64,000 nt of DNA from CAYFSS01 sp964345975 (lineage in GTDB: Bacteria; Bacillota; Clostridia; Saccharofermentanales; Fastidiosipilaceae): positions 41,528-105,527 of the forward strand of contig CAYFSS010000004.1 of the NCBI GenBank assembly GCA_964345975.1, read 5' to 3'. This document shows positions 43,971 through 52,992 of the stretch, piece by piece. Position 1 is the stretch's first letter, and each line of letters starts with the position of its first letter. Position numbers and translations under genes: made by a program. The notes below the pieces were generated by a model. The model saw nothing but the letters and a program-made list of their open reading frames with translations. It had not been told where the DNA came from and searched no databases.

Positions 43971-44111
43971 GAGCTACCTCTTCCTTCGAAACTAAAGTTC
44001 ATGATACCAAATGATAGGCAGTTGCGAAGCTCACTCTCAAGTTTTCATCCGGAGACAATAAAGTTCTTAATCATCTATTCAAAAAGACTCGTCAAGATCC
44101 TAGCCGGTCGA

Positions 44112-44975
44112 TTATGGCGAGACCCGATGCGGAGCTGCCACATCATAACTGCGTTCAAGATTTGGCTCTACGTCTTCATAGTGAACATTTGCGAGGCGTG
44201 TGAAGAGACAATCGAAGACAAAGAGCTGAGCCAAGCGACTTGACATGGCGCTCGAGCGCCGGCTTATCTCAGGCGAGGACGTCGGAAGGACCAGGTCAGC
44301 TGCTTGGGCTAAGGGATTCTTTCCCATGGACGTAACCGCAAGATCGGGGCAAGCATTTTCTTTGACAAGTTCTTGAAGGTGCAAGATGTCTTTCGTGCGC
44401 CCTGAATGTGAGACGAAGATTGCAAGATCGTCAGGCGTCAAGGTGGCCGCTAAGGTTCTCTGCGTATGAAGATCGTCGACGAAGGATACCGGGAAACCGA
44501 TACGAATAAGTTTAAAGGAGAAGTCGGCAGCGACCAGAGACGAGGCGCCGACCCCGAAGAGGGAGATCTTCTTGGCGCGATACATCATTTCGGCAGCTTG
44601 ATCGATGCGCTTCGGATCGAGGATCTTTGTCGTGTTTTGAATGGCTTGGACGCTGGATTTGCTAAGCGATAAGATGACATCTTCCGCATCCTTATAATCT
44701 TTGATATCCGCGAAAACGATGGGTGAAGCATCGTTTGTTTGACCTTGACCGACGGAGTCAAAGAGGGCTTGCTTTAGTTCTTTCAAGCCGCTGAAACCCA
44801 GAGATTTACAAAACCGAACCCACGTTGCAGGACTCACATCGGCTGCTTCCGACATTTCTGAGATCGACAACGCATAAATTCCATGCCGATTAGCCAGGAA
44901 ATAGTCGGCGACTTTTTGTTCTGCCGGACTTAAGTGTTCATATTGACTTAAGACATGGACATCTAAACTTTGCAT
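44112..44975 (-). CDS. RpiR family transcriptional regulator
   Basis: 287 residues, with GAGGAGG before ATG 44975. An N-terminal RpiR helix-turn-helix (LSPAEQKVADYFLANR, SISEMSEAADVSPATWVRFCKSLGF) is joined to a C-terminal SIS sugar-phosphate-binding domain (ISLFGVGASS, AIFVSHSGRTKD). Such regulators sense phosphosugars and control adjacent sugar genes. It lies next to the GH4 gene and the divergent sugar importer, which are its likely targets; TGAAAC/GTTTCA elements between them are candidate sites. Confidence 0.92.
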   Translation of the reverse strand: MQSLDVHVLSQYEHLSPAEQKVADYFLANRHGIYALSISEMSEAADVSPATWVRFCKSLGFSGLKELKQALFDSVGQGQTNDASPIVFADIKDYKDAEDVILSLSKSSVQAIQNTTKILDPKRIDQAAEMMYRAKKISLFGVGASSLVAADFSFKLIRIGFPVSFVDDLHTQRTLAATLTPDDLAIFVSHSGRTKDILHLQELVKENACPDLAVTSMGKNPLAQAADLVLPTSSPEISRRSSAMSSRLAQLFVFDCLFTRLANVHYEDVEPNLERSYDVAAPHRVSP

Positions 44976-45070
44976 GGTTCCTCCTCATGCGTTTTCAAGT
45001 TATTTTCTTTAATCAACATTGAAGCCTGAAAATTTACTCCCGACCTGAAGTCCTAATGATTTATTAAAGC

Positions 45071-45112
45071 AAAAAACAAAGCCGGCTCACCTATGAACTG
45101 GAGAACCGGCTT
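45071..45112 (-). terminator. Rho-independent terminator of the GH4 gene
   Basis: AAGCCGG / CCGGCTT, with additional pairing inside the loop (CTC/GAG), followed on the minus strand by TTGTTTTTT. Confidence 0.88.
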
Positions 45113-45139
45113 CAACTTAGCTCAATCGATAGAGAAGGC

Positions 45140-46447
45140 CTAGTGGTATTCAGGCATCATGTCGCTATGAGCTTCGAGAAGTTCGTCGCACATTGCGCGA
45201 ATATCGTCCAAGGACAGCTCTGAGGCTGTATGAGGATCCATCGAAACAGCAGCATAGACATCTTCCTTGCGGAGGGTGCGGGCAGCTTGGATCGTGAGGA
45301 GGTGGACATTAATGTTCGTGCGGTTAAGCGCCGCTTGCATTTCAGGCAGATCGCCGACATAGGTCGGGGTGATGCCCGATGCATCGACGAGACAAGGAAC
45401 TTCGACACAGGCATTCTGCGGTAGGTTCGTGATAAGTCCGGTATTGAGGACGTTTCCACCGATCTTATAAGGTTTATCTTGAACCATTGCTTCCATAATG
45501 TAAGAAGCATACTCATGGCTTCTGTCATGGGACAGATCCGGATCATTGACGAGCGATGCACGCATGCCGGCCCACTCATCAATCTGGCGGACGCAACGGC
45601 GGATGTATTCATCGAGCGGAATGTTGTAGCGTTCGATCAGTTCGGGATATTTTTCCTTGATATAGAAGGCATGATACTCGGAGTTATGCTCACTGGATTC
45701 CGTGATGTAATAGCCGAAGCGCTGCATCAGATCGTGACGGACACGGTCACCGTCCGGGATCTTGCCTTCTAGTGAACGTTGCTTGATTTCAGGGTACAAG
45801 TCTTCGCCGTTCTTCTTAATCTCCAGGAGCCATGCCATATGGTTGATGCCGGCAACTTTGGTCGTGATATCATCCGTATATTCGAGACCTACACCCTCGA
45901 CCAATTCTCTGGCAACCACCTGAACTGAGTGGCATAGACCAACCGTTTTGACCTTCGTGTAGCGCTGCATATAACCCGTGAGAATGCTCATGGGATTACT
46001 GTAATTCAAGAGCCATGCATCGGGGCAGACCTCTTCGATGGCATCGGCAAACTGTTGCATGACAGGGATGGTGCGTAGGGCACGGAAGACTCCGCCGACA
46101 CCGATCGTATCGGCGATGGTCTGACGCAGACCGTACTTCTTCGGAATCTCGAAGTCGCGGATCGTCCCCGGATCATAGCCACCGACTTGAACGGCATTGA
46201 CCACGAAGACAGCCCCTTCGAGGGCGGCCTTCAATTCATCGAGGCCACAGTAGGCCTTGAGGGTCGCACGATTGTCGTTGCTGTTCTTATTGATATTGCT
46301 CAAGATCTGGAAACTGTCATCGAGTCGCTCGGGATTGATATCGTAGAGCGCGATTTCGCTGTCTCGCAGAACATCCGTCTGCATGACATCTCCGAGGACA
46401 TTGCGTGCAAAGACGGTACTGCCTGCACCTAGAAACGTAATTCTCAT
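45140..46447 (-). CDS. GH4 family glycosidase, alpha-galactosidase (MelA)-like
   Basis: 435 residues. The NAD-binding N-terminus (ITFLGAGSTVFARN), LLNYSNPM, the metal/substrate motif LCHSVQ (Cys about 172, His 173) and VAGINHMAW are those of glycoside hydrolase family 4, which cleaves through an NAD-dependent oxidation step with Mn2+. The CHSVQ form is that of alpha-galactosidases (MelA); GH4 also contains alpha-galacturonidases and alpha-glucosidases, so specificity is not certain. Cytoplasmic. Divergent from the importer at 46699, forming a local uptake-and-cleavage locus. Its own terminator follows. Confidence 0.88.
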   Translation of the reverse strand: MRITFLGAGSTVFARNVLGDVMQTDVLRDSEIALYDINPERLDDSFQILSNINKNSNDNRATLKAYCGLDELKAALEGAVFVVNAVQVGGYDPGTIRDFEIPKKYGLRQTIADTIGVGGVFRALRTIPVMQQFADAIEEVCPDAWLLNYSNPMSILTGYMQRYTKVKTVGLCHSVQVVARELVEGVGLEYTDDITTKVAGINHMAWLLEIKKNGEDLYPEIKQRSLEGKIPDGDRVRHDLMQRFGYYITESSEHNSEYHAFYIKEKYPELIERYNIPLDEYIRRCVRQIDEWAGMRASLVNDPDLSHDRSHEYASYIMEAMVQDKPYKIGGNVLNTGLITNLPQNACVEVPCLVDASGITPTYVGDLPEMQAALNRTNINVHLLTIQAARTLRKEDVYAAVSMDPHTASELSLDDIRAMCDELLEAHSDMMPEYH

Positions 46448-46525
46448 TTGGGTGGATTTCCTTTCGTACTTGTCTTATTGCTTACTTGCGTAATCTTAAT
46501 CTCTAGTATAGACATTACAAGTCAT

Positions 46526-46597
46526 TTTTGAAACACACAAAAGCAAGTTGTTTGATCCTCATGAGTTTCAGAACATGATTTTTTTATGGTTTCAAAA
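46526..46597. promoter_or_regulatory. Candidate RpiR operator region between GH4 and importer genes
   Basis: TTTTGAAAC (46526-46534) and its reverse complement GTTTCAAAA (46589-46597) flank 54 bp, with a further GTTTCA at 46565-46570. They lie between the divergent GH4 gene and solute-binding protein gene. The TGAAAC/GTTTCA pattern is of the kind bound by RpiR regulators; assignment to the neighbouring regulator is inference. Confidence 0.45.
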
Positions 46598-46698
46598 GCC
46601 CTTCTTAAAAACATATTTTGCTAAACATCATTATCTGCTAGTATGAGAGCTGGAAATCGAAAGCTTATGAAATCAACCAAGAATATTGGGAGGAAAAC

Positions 46699-47964
46699 AT
46701 GAAAAACCGTTGGATATCACTAACCTTAATTTTTGCCTTAATCTTTGCCGTCGTTGGGACAACCATTCCTACACAGGTCAAAGCCGAGAGTGATGTAGAA
46801 CTCACCGTCTCGATTTGGGATCCGGTCCAAGAGCCCGGCATCTTCAAGATTCTCGAAAGATTCACGGAAGAAACCGGAATTAAGACTCAGCTCCAAGTTG
46901 TCAACTGGGAAAACTATTGGACTCAGCTGGCATCCGGTGCTTCAGGCGGTCAGCTCCCGGACGTGTTCTGGATGCACTCCAACGAATCTCAGCGTTATAT
47001 GTCAAATGACCTCCTACTTGATATCACGGATCAAATCGAAGCCAGCGAGATCATCGATCTGGAGAATTATCCGGAAGATATCTCACTACTTTATAACTTC
47101 AATGATCGTCAATATGCCGTTCCTAAGGATATCGACACCATCGCCCTGTGGTACAACAAGGCTATCTTCGATGAAGCCGGCGTCGAGTATCCGACCGAGG
47201 ATTGGACCTGGGAAGATATGGTCAATACTGCGATCGAACTTACAGATGAAGATAAGGGTATCTACGGAGTTGGTGAAGGGCCGGACAATAACCAAGCCGG
47301 TTACTACAACATCATCTTCGATTACGGCGGATATATCTTAAACGAAGATAAGACAGAATCCGGCTGGGACAAGCCTGAAACCATCGAAGCAATGACGCTT
47401 TACTTCAAGATGATTGACGAAGCTGCTCCTTCACTCGAAGTTATCGCCGAGAATCCTGCCGATGTCCTCTTCACTTCAGGCAAGACCGCTATGTACCTCG
47501 CAGGGTCATGGATGCTTGCTTCCATGCGCGACAACGAATACACGGCTGAGAATGCTGATATCCAGGTCCTGCCTCATCACGAAGGCAAACGCATCTCCAT
47601 CTATAACGGTCTAGGTTGGGCCGCCGATGCCAAAACTGAGCATCCGGAAGAAGCTTGGAAGCTCCTGGAATTCCTCGGCAGCGAAGAAGCTCAAGTCATG
47701 CAAGCCGACCTCGGTGTCACGATGTCAGCTTATGAAGGCGCCAACGACAATTGGGTAAAGTCCTATGAAGGATTCAACCTGCAAGCTTATATCGACATGA
47801 TGGATGACATGGTCATTCGCCCCTATTCACGCGAAACGTTGAAATGGGAAACGGCTCAGAACGATATCATGAAAGAACTCTGGCAGAACAACATCACGGT
47901 TGAAGAAGCCTGTATGCAGATTGCTCAACAGATGAACGATTTCCTTGCACGCGAGAATCGCTAG
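46699..47964 (+). CDS. Sugar ABC importer solute-binding protein
   Basis: 421 residues. A signal peptide (MKNRWISLTLIFALIFAVVG, cleavage near VKA-ES) has no lipobox Cys, unlike most Gram-positive binding proteins. The mature part is family 1 (MalE-like): LTVSIWDP, DVFWMHSNE, WTWEDMVNTA, GKTAMYLAGSWML. Binds a sugar outside the cell and hands it to the permeases encoded next. GGGAGG precedes the ATG. First gene of a three-gene importer unit; a GC-rich hairpin separates it from the permease genes, which should raise its level. Confidence 0.92.
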   Translation: MKNRWISLTLIFALIFAVVGTTIPTQVKAESDVELTVSIWDPVQEPGIFKILERFTEETGIKTQLQVVNWENYWTQLASGASGGQLPDVFWMHSNESQRYMSNDLLLDITDQIEASEIIDLENYPEDISLLYNFNDRQYAVPKDIDTIALWYNKAIFDEAGVEYPTEDWTWEDMVNTAIELTDEDKGIYGVGEGPDNNQAGYYNIIFDYGGYILNEDKTESGWDKPETIEAMTLYFKMIDEAAPSLEVIAENPADVLFTSGKTAMYLAGSWMLASMRDNEYTAENADIQVLPHHEGKRISIYNGLGWAADAKTEHPEEAWKLLEFLGSEEAQVMQADLGVTMSAYEGANDNWVKSYEGFNLQAYIDMMDDMVIRPYSRETLKWETAQNDIMKELWQNNITVEEACMQIAQQMNDFLARENR

Positions 47965-47988
47965 GATTTAACGAAACTTAGTGCTCAG

Positions 47989-48008
47989 GGGGTGGGGAGA
48001 CCCACCCC
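47989..48008 (+). promoter_or_regulatory. GC-rich stem-loop between binding protein and permease genes
   Basis: GGGGTGGG / CCCACCCC with a GAGA (GNRA-type) tetraloop and no T tract. Such elements stabilise the binding-protein part of the transcript, giving more binding protein than permease; the role is inferred by analogy. Confidence 0.7.
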
Positions 48009-48030
48009 TCTCTGTTAGGAAGAGGTGCGC

Positions 48031-48921
48031 ATGAATCGTTTGATGGCTAATCCGTTGCGACGGCAGTCCTTCTTTTGGGGCTGGCTCCTGATCCTGCCGA
48101 CAATGATCGGGCTAATTGTCCTCAATATCATTCCGTTGTTTTACACGGTCTACCAGAGTTTCCACCAGACCGGTGATTTCGGGACCGGCAATGAGTGGGT
48201 CGGTTTGGAAAATTATCGCGTCATGTTCGAAGATCGCGAAGTTTTACAGTCCATCATCAACACGGTCCTCTACATGCTCTGTGAGGTGCCCATTTCCATT
48301 GGGATCGCCTTGGTGTTGGCAGCCATGCTAAGCCGACGGATCCCGGGGCGGACAGCCTATCGCATGATTTATTTCCTACCGATGGTCGTTGCTCCGGCCG
48401 CTGTAGCTATGGTTTGGCGCTGGCTTTACAATGCCGAATATGGACTGATCAACAATATCTTCGGGCTGAGCATCCGCTGGGTCACGGATCCCAACATCGC
48501 CATTTTTTCCATCGCCATCATCGGAATATGGTCGATCATCGGCTACAACATGATTCTCTTTATTGCAGCACTGCAAGAAGTGCCTCGCGATTACTATGAA
48601 GCCGCCGAAATTGACGGGATAGGTCCAATGGGGCAGTTTTGGTATATCACCTTACCCCTCATCTCCCCTACCATCTTCTTCGTTGTGGTAACCAGAGTCA
48701 TCGCCGGGCTCCAGGTCTTCGACCTGATCTACATGGTGATTGACCGCAATAATCCGGCGCTCTTCCGCACGCAGTCCCTCGTCTATCTCTTCTATCGCAA
48801 CAGTTTTGTCTACATGGATAGAGGTTATGGAGCGGCCATCGTCGTCTTATTGCTAATCATTACTCTCGCACTGACGGGGATTCAAAGCCTCGCTCAGAAG
48901 CGATGGGTTCATTACAATTAG
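48031..48921 (+). CDS. Sugar ABC importer permease (MalF-like)
   Basis: 296 residues from ATG 48031 (GGAAGAGG before it). Six membrane helices, with the EAA loop that docks the ATPase at EVPRDYYEAAEIDGIGP followed by FWYITLPLISP. It forms the channel with the next gene's product. No ATPase gene accompanies the operon, so a shared MsmK/UgpC-type ATPase elsewhere in the genome is likely. Confidence 0.93.
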   Translation: MNRLMANPLRRQSFFWGWLLILPTMIGLIVLNIIPLFYTVYQSFHQTGDFGTGNEWVGLENYRVMFEDREVLQSIINTVLYMLCEVPISIGIALVLAAMLSRRIPGRTAYRMIYFLPMVVAPAAVAMVWRWLYNAEYGLINNIFGLSIRWVTDPNIAIFSIAIIGIWSIIGYNMILFIAALQEVPRDYYEAAEIDGIGPMGQFWYITLPLISPTIFFVVVTRVIAGLQVFDLIYMVIDRNNPALFRTQSLVYLFYRNSFVYMDRGYGAAIVVLLLIITLALTGIQSLAQKRWVHYN

Positions 48922-48930
48922 GGGGACAAG

Positions 48931-49773
48931 ATGACAAACACACAAGTTAAGAAATCACCTATCCCCACGATTCTGATGCATGCCTTCCTCATCCTCATTG
49001 CGATCACGATGTTGGTCCCCTTCATCTGGATGATTCTCACGGCGTTCAAGACGCAGTCCGAGGCCATGAGCATCGATCCCTTTGTAGTGTTCCCGAAGGC
49101 AATCCGCTGGGATGCCTTCTTGGAAGTCACCCGCAACTTCAATTTCCCGAGACTTTACTTCAATACCCTGCTCATGATCTTCTGGCGCATTGTCTTTGCC
49201 GTCGTCACCTCATCGATGGCAGGTTTTGCCTTTGGTCGCTTGAGATTCCCGGGACGGGACTTTGCTTTCGCCTTCGTCTTGATGCAAATGATGGTTCCTT
49301 CTCAGATCTTCGTCATTCCGCAATATGTCATGATCAGTCAACTGAATTTGACGAATACAATCTTTGCGCTCTTATTCCCCGGCTTGGTGTCGGCCTTCGG
49401 GACCTTCCTTATGCGCCAAACCTATCGCACCTTACCGCTCGAACTGGAAGAGGCAGCACGCTTGGATGGTTGCAATATCGGCCAAGTCTTCCTCTATGTC
49501 ATGGCACCTTTGACAAAGTCTACCCTCATCGCCTTATCAATCTTTACGGCTATCTTTGCCTATAAAGATCTTCTATGGCCAATGATCGTAAACTCCCAAG
49601 TTCAAAAGATGACCTTGGCGCCTGCGCTCAGTCGTTTGCAGGGTCAGTTCTCAACCGACTATCCTGAGCTCATGGCAGCGTCCCTCTTGGCTTGCCTGCC
49701 GATGCTAGTGCTCTATCTTTTGTTCCAGAGGCAGTTCATCGAAGGGATCGCCACAACGGGAGGCAAGCTCTAA
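48931..49773 (+). CDS. Sugar ABC importer permease (MalG-like)
   Basis: 280 residues with GGGGG before ATG 48931. EAA loop: PLELEEAARLDGCN then QVFLYVMAPL, the MalG-type arrangement. Helices at about 17-37, 75-95, 108-130, 140-160, 185-205 and 245-265. Pairs with the preceding permease; the complex also needs an ATPase encoded elsewhere. Confidence 0.93.
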   Translation: MTNTQVKKSPIPTILMHAFLILIAITMLVPFIWMILTAFKTQSEAMSIDPFVVFPKAIRWDAFLEVTRNFNFPRLYFNTLLMIFWRIVFAVVTSSMAGFAFGRLRFPGRDFAFAFVLMQMMVPSQIFVIPQYVMISQLNLTNTIFALLFPGLVSAFGTFLMRQTYRTLPLELEEAARLDGCNIGQVFLYVMAPLTKSTLIALSIFTAIFAYKDLLWPMIVNSQVQKMTLAPALSRLQGQFSTDYPELMAASLLACLPMLVLYLLFQRQFIEGIATTGGKL

Positions 49774-49836
49774 GCCGTACATTACAGTTCTTAAAACGAA
49801 GAACGGATCCGCCACAAGAGATCAAAGGTATCCGAC

Positions 49837-49862
49837 ATCGCCCCTCATTCGTGAGGGGCGAT
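49837..49862 (+). terminator. Strong hairpin after the sugar importer
   Basis: ATCGCCCCTCA / TGAGGGGCGAT, an 11-bp perfect stem with a UUCG-type tetraloop. The following bases (TTTGCT) are a short T tract. It also lies at the -35 to -10 region of the next gene. Confidence 0.8.
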
Positions 49863-49866
49863 TTGC

Positions 49867-49872
49867 TATACT
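49867..49872 (+). promoter_or_regulatory. -10 box of a possible leaderless rsuA transcript
   Basis: TATACT lies just six bases before the ATG at 49879, and no ribosome binding site is visible. Transcription would begin at or next to the start codon. The -35 would fall in the hairpin stem and has no consensus. Confidence 0.4.
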
Positions 49873-49878
49873 ACGTTT

Positions 49879-50619
49879 ATGAGATTAGACAAATTATTAG
49901 CTGACCAAGGGTATGGAACTCGCAAAGAAGTCAAGGCACTCATCAAACAAGGTGCCGTGCAAACGTCTTTGCGTGTCCTCAGTGATCCTTCGTATCATCC
50001 CAATGATGAAGAGATGGCACAAATAACGGTCGACGGGTATCCCTTAAGACCTTATCCCTATCATTATTTCGTGTTCAATAAACCTGAAGGTGTCCTCACG
50101 GCTCTCAAGGGTGGCGGTCATCCAACGGTAGGCGAATTCCTCCCGGATCAACTTGTCATCCGCGGCCTGGTTCCCGTCGGTCGCCTCGATCTCGACAGTT
50201 CAGGTCTACTTCTTTGCACCGATGACGGAACCTTGAACCATCGTTTGACATCGCCTAAGTGGGAGATCCCCAAACGCTATTTCGTTGAGCTGAATCCCGG
50301 GCACCCACCTCTCGATGACAATATGGTGGCGAAATTTACCGCAGGAATGATCTTGGACGACGGTCCTACAAAGCCGGCCGATGTCGAAGTCATCTCGGAG
50401 TTCGAGGGGATCGTTACGCTTCGTGAAGGTCGTACGCGCCAATTACGTAGGATGTTTGAAGCTCAAGGTCAAGAGGTCTTAGTTCTCCACCGCTTAAGCT
50501 TCGGATCCCTGGAACTCTATGAAGACGATGAACCGGGCGAACTTCGCGAACTCGAGAACGATGAAATTGAAGCGCTCTATGAGATAACTCAACTTCCTTC
50601 GCCTCGCCTCTTTAGCTAG
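49879..50619 (+). CDS. rsuA: RsuA-type 16S rRNA pseudouridine synthase
   Basis: 246 residues. The S4 RNA-binding domain (MRLDKLLADQGYGTRKEVKALIK) is followed by the pseudouridine synthase domain: HYFVFNKPEGVLTA, the catalytic-Asp motif GRLDLDSSGLLLCT, and REGRTRQLRRMF. The RsuA/RluB/E/F group modifies rRNA; target (U516 of 16S rRNA) is inferred from the group. No clear ribosome binding site; see the -10 box upstream. Confidence 0.9.
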   Translation: MRLDKLLADQGYGTRKEVKALIKQGAVQTSLRVLSDPSYHPNDEEMAQITVDGYPLRPYPYHYFVFNKPEGVLTALKGGGHPTVGEFLPDQLVIRGLVPVGRLDLDSSGLLLCTDDGTLNHRLTSPKWEIPKRYFVELNPGHPPLDDNMVAKFTAGMILDDGPTKPADVEVISEFEGIVTLREGRTRQLRRMFEAQGQEVLVLHRLSFGSLELYEDDEPGELRELENDEIEALYEITQLPSPRLFS

Positions 50620-50671
50620 CAATGTTCAACGGAAGGCTTGCTAAGTGATCGATCAGCAGATGAGGTCCTAA

Positions 50672-51850
50672 ATGAACCCTATCATCTTCCACATCGATAT
50701 GAATAACTTCTACGCCTCGGTCGAGCTCTTGAGTCACCCCGAGTTCCGTCATCTTCCGGTCGCTGTCGGAGGGGATCCTGAGGCCCGGCATGGCATAGTT
50801 CTGGCTCGCAATCAAGTTGCCAAAGAACTGGGCATCGTCACGGCTGAGACCCTATATTCTGCCAAACAAAAGGCTCCAAACCTAAAGGTTCTCCCTCCCC
50901 ATCGCGAGCGCTACCACGAAGCGTCCCGGGCAGCTACAAAGATCTACCTCGAATACACGGATTTCGTCGAAACCTATAGTCTTGACGAGGCTTGGCTCGA
51001 CGTCACCCACCATCCTATCCTCAACAAACAAAAGCCCGCCGACCTCGCGCACATCATCCGGCAACGCATCACCGCTGAATTAGGACTGACCGTTTCCATC
51101 GGCGTCTCATGGAACAAAACCTTCGCTAAACTCGGCAGCGATTACAAGAAACCCAATGCGGTCACCATTATCACGCCTGAGAATTTCAAGGATATTCTCT
51201 ACCCGCTCCCCATCGATCGAATGCTATATGTCGGTCCTGCTGCAGCGACAAGCCTTCGCAGAGCAAACCTCAATACGATCCGGGATCTGGCTGAGGTTGA
51301 TCCCAGAGTCTTGACCTCGCTCCTCGGTCGTTCCGGCGAGAGTCTTGCTAAGCGAGTCCGCGGCGAGGATGACGAGCCGGTGCGGCGCTTTGAGGATAGG
51401 CCTCAAGCCAAGTCCATCAGTGCTTTTCGCACGTTATCGGAAGATGTGACGGATCCGGCTTTTTTGCGCAAGCAGTTGCAAGAGATCGCTACGGAAATAT
51501 CGAAGGAATTGAAGGAGAAGAAACTGCGCGCTGAGACCTTACAGCTCATGCTGCGTTGGTCCGACTTCGAGGATCTTTCAAGACAGCAGAGCCTCCCTCG
51601 TCCAAGCCAATCCGCCGATATATTTGAAGATACAGCGATCCGCATTCTCAATGAACGCATAGACCTCAACCGATCCGTGAGAGCGATCGGGATCGGCGTC
51701 ACGAAGCTCACCTCTGCCGAAGAGCCAATCCAAATGACCCTCTTCGATCTGGAGAACAAAAAAAAGGAGAGCCGATCATCAGCCCTCCTCGATAAACTCC
51801 CCCCCAAGCTTCGTGAGCAATTCAAGACTGCCCGTGAGCTTGAGCCTTAA
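50672..51850 (+). CDS. dinB: DNA polymerase IV (Y-family)
   Basis: 392 residues, starting at ATG 50672 with TGAGGT before it. Palm motifs: IFHIDMNNFYASVE (catalytic Asp, with the Phe-Tyr steric gate), VETYSLDEAWLDV (the second pair of acidic residues), and SIGVSWNKTFAKLGSDYKKP. The little-finger domain follows, and near the C-terminus QMTLFDL is a beta-clamp binding motif. Translesion DNA polymerase used in damage tolerance. It ends 3 bp before the trpS stop on the other strand. Confidence 0.95.
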   Translation: MNPIIFHIDMNNFYASVELLSHPEFRHLPVAVGGDPEARHGIVLARNQVAKELGIVTAETLYSAKQKAPNLKVLPPHRERYHEASRAATKIYLEYTDFVETYSLDEAWLDVTHHPILNKQKPADLAHIIRQRITAELGLTVSIGVSWNKTFAKLGSDYKKPNAVTIITPENFKDILYPLPIDRMLYVGPAAATSLRRANLNTIRDLAEVDPRVLTSLLGRSGESLAKRVRGEDDEPVRRFEDRPQAKSISAFRTLSEDVTDPAFLRKQLQEIATEISKELKEKKLRAETLQLMLRWSDFEDLSRQQSLPRPSQSADIFEDTAIRILNERIDLNRSVRAIGIGVTKLTSAEEPIQMTLFDLENKKKESRSSALLDKLPPKLREQFKTARELEP

Positions 51851-51853
51851 CGC

Positions 51854-52942
51854 TTAGCGTTGATAGAATTTCTGTTGTTCTTCGTGGAATGACTTGTCCT
51901 CAAAATAGTTGATCTTCATGGCATCACGCACCCGATCCAGAGTTTTCTGAGCATGCATTCGAGCGATTTCAGAACCCTCCTGCAAGATCTCGTAGACCGA
52001 AGCAATGTCCGCTTCATAATGGGCACGACGTTCGCGAATGGGCTTTAACACATCATTCAAGACTTCAAACAAGAACTTCTTAACTTTAACGTCCCCTAGA
52101 CCGCCTCTACGATAATGCGCTTTCATCTCTTCTAAATTGACATATCCCACATCATACTTCGCAAAGTCTTCATCGGTCGAGAAGACATCGAGATACGTAA
52201 AGACAGGATTGCCTTCAACCTTGCCCGGATCATCGACCCGCAAGTGCCCCGGATCGGTATACATCGACATGACCTTCTTGCGGACCGTTTCTTCATCGTC
52301 TGCAAGGTTAATGACGTTACCTGAACTCTTACTCATCTTGTTGGCGCCGTCCGTTCCGGGGAGGCGACGAGCTTGGGTTGCTTCCGGCAAGAGGGCTTCC
52401 GGTCGAACCAGGGTATCCCCATAGAGATAGTTGAAACGATCCACGATTTCATGAGCCTGCTCCAACATGGGAAGCTGATCTTCGCCGACCGGTACCGTTG
52501 TGGCATCAAAAGCCGTGATGTCCGCCGTCTGGCTCACGGGATAATTCAAGAAACCACTTGGGATAGAACTGTCAAAAGCTCTTTGATCGATCTCCGTCTT
52601 AACCGTTGGGTTTCGACTCAAGCGAGATATGGTCACGAGATTCATGTAATAAAAGGTCAGCTCGAAGAGCTGAGGGACTTGAGACTGAATGAAGAGATGT
52701 GACTTCGTCGGATCCAAGCCCACGGCGAGATAATCCAGGGCTACTTCTAGGACATTTTCGCGGATCTTCTGAGGATCACTGAAATTATCCGTCAGGGCTT
52801 GTGCATCGGCGATCATGATATAGATGTTGGAGTAATCACCGCTTTCTTGTAATCGTACACGCTCGCGCAAAGAACCCACGAAGTGACCGATGTGCAAGCG
52901 TCCTGTCGGCCTATCCCCTGTCAGTATGATCTTCTGATCCAT
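51854..52942 (-). CDS. trpS: Tryptophanyl-tRNA synthetase
   Basis: 362 residues. Class I motifs: GDRPTGRLHIGHFVGS (HIGH) and GANKMSKSSGN (KMSKS). Other conserved stretches: MIADAQALTDN and VPVGEDQLPMLEQA. It charges tRNA-Trp. Start ATG 52942, with GAAGGG upstream. Only 50 bp separate it from the nucleoside phosphorylase in the same direction, so there is no room for a T-box leader. Confidence 0.96.
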   Translation of the reverse strand: MDQKIILTGDRPTGRLHIGHFVGSLRERVRLQESGDYSNIYIMIADAQALTDNFSDPQKIRENVLEVALDYLAVGLDPTKSHLFIQSQVPQLFELTFYYMNLVTISRLSRNPTVKTEIDQRAFDSSIPSGFLNYPVSQTADITAFDATTVPVGEDQLPMLEQAHEIVDRFNYLYGDTLVRPEALLPEATQARRLPGTDGANKMSKSSGNVINLADDEETVRKKVMSMYTDPGHLRVDDPGKVEGNPVFTYLDVFSTDEDFAKYDVGYVNLEEMKAHYRRGGLGDVKVKKFLFEVLNDVLKPIRERRAHYEADIASVYEILQEGSEIARMHAQKTLDRVRDAMKINYFEDKSFHEEQQKFYQR

Positions 52943-52992
52943 TATTCTCTCGTCCCTTCAATAATATAAGCTTTAGAGCAGATTATACCAGC

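Noticed and set aside
52943..52992. T-box leader of trpS
   Set aside because: Only 50 bp separate the gene from its neighbour; there is no room for specifier or antiterminator stems.
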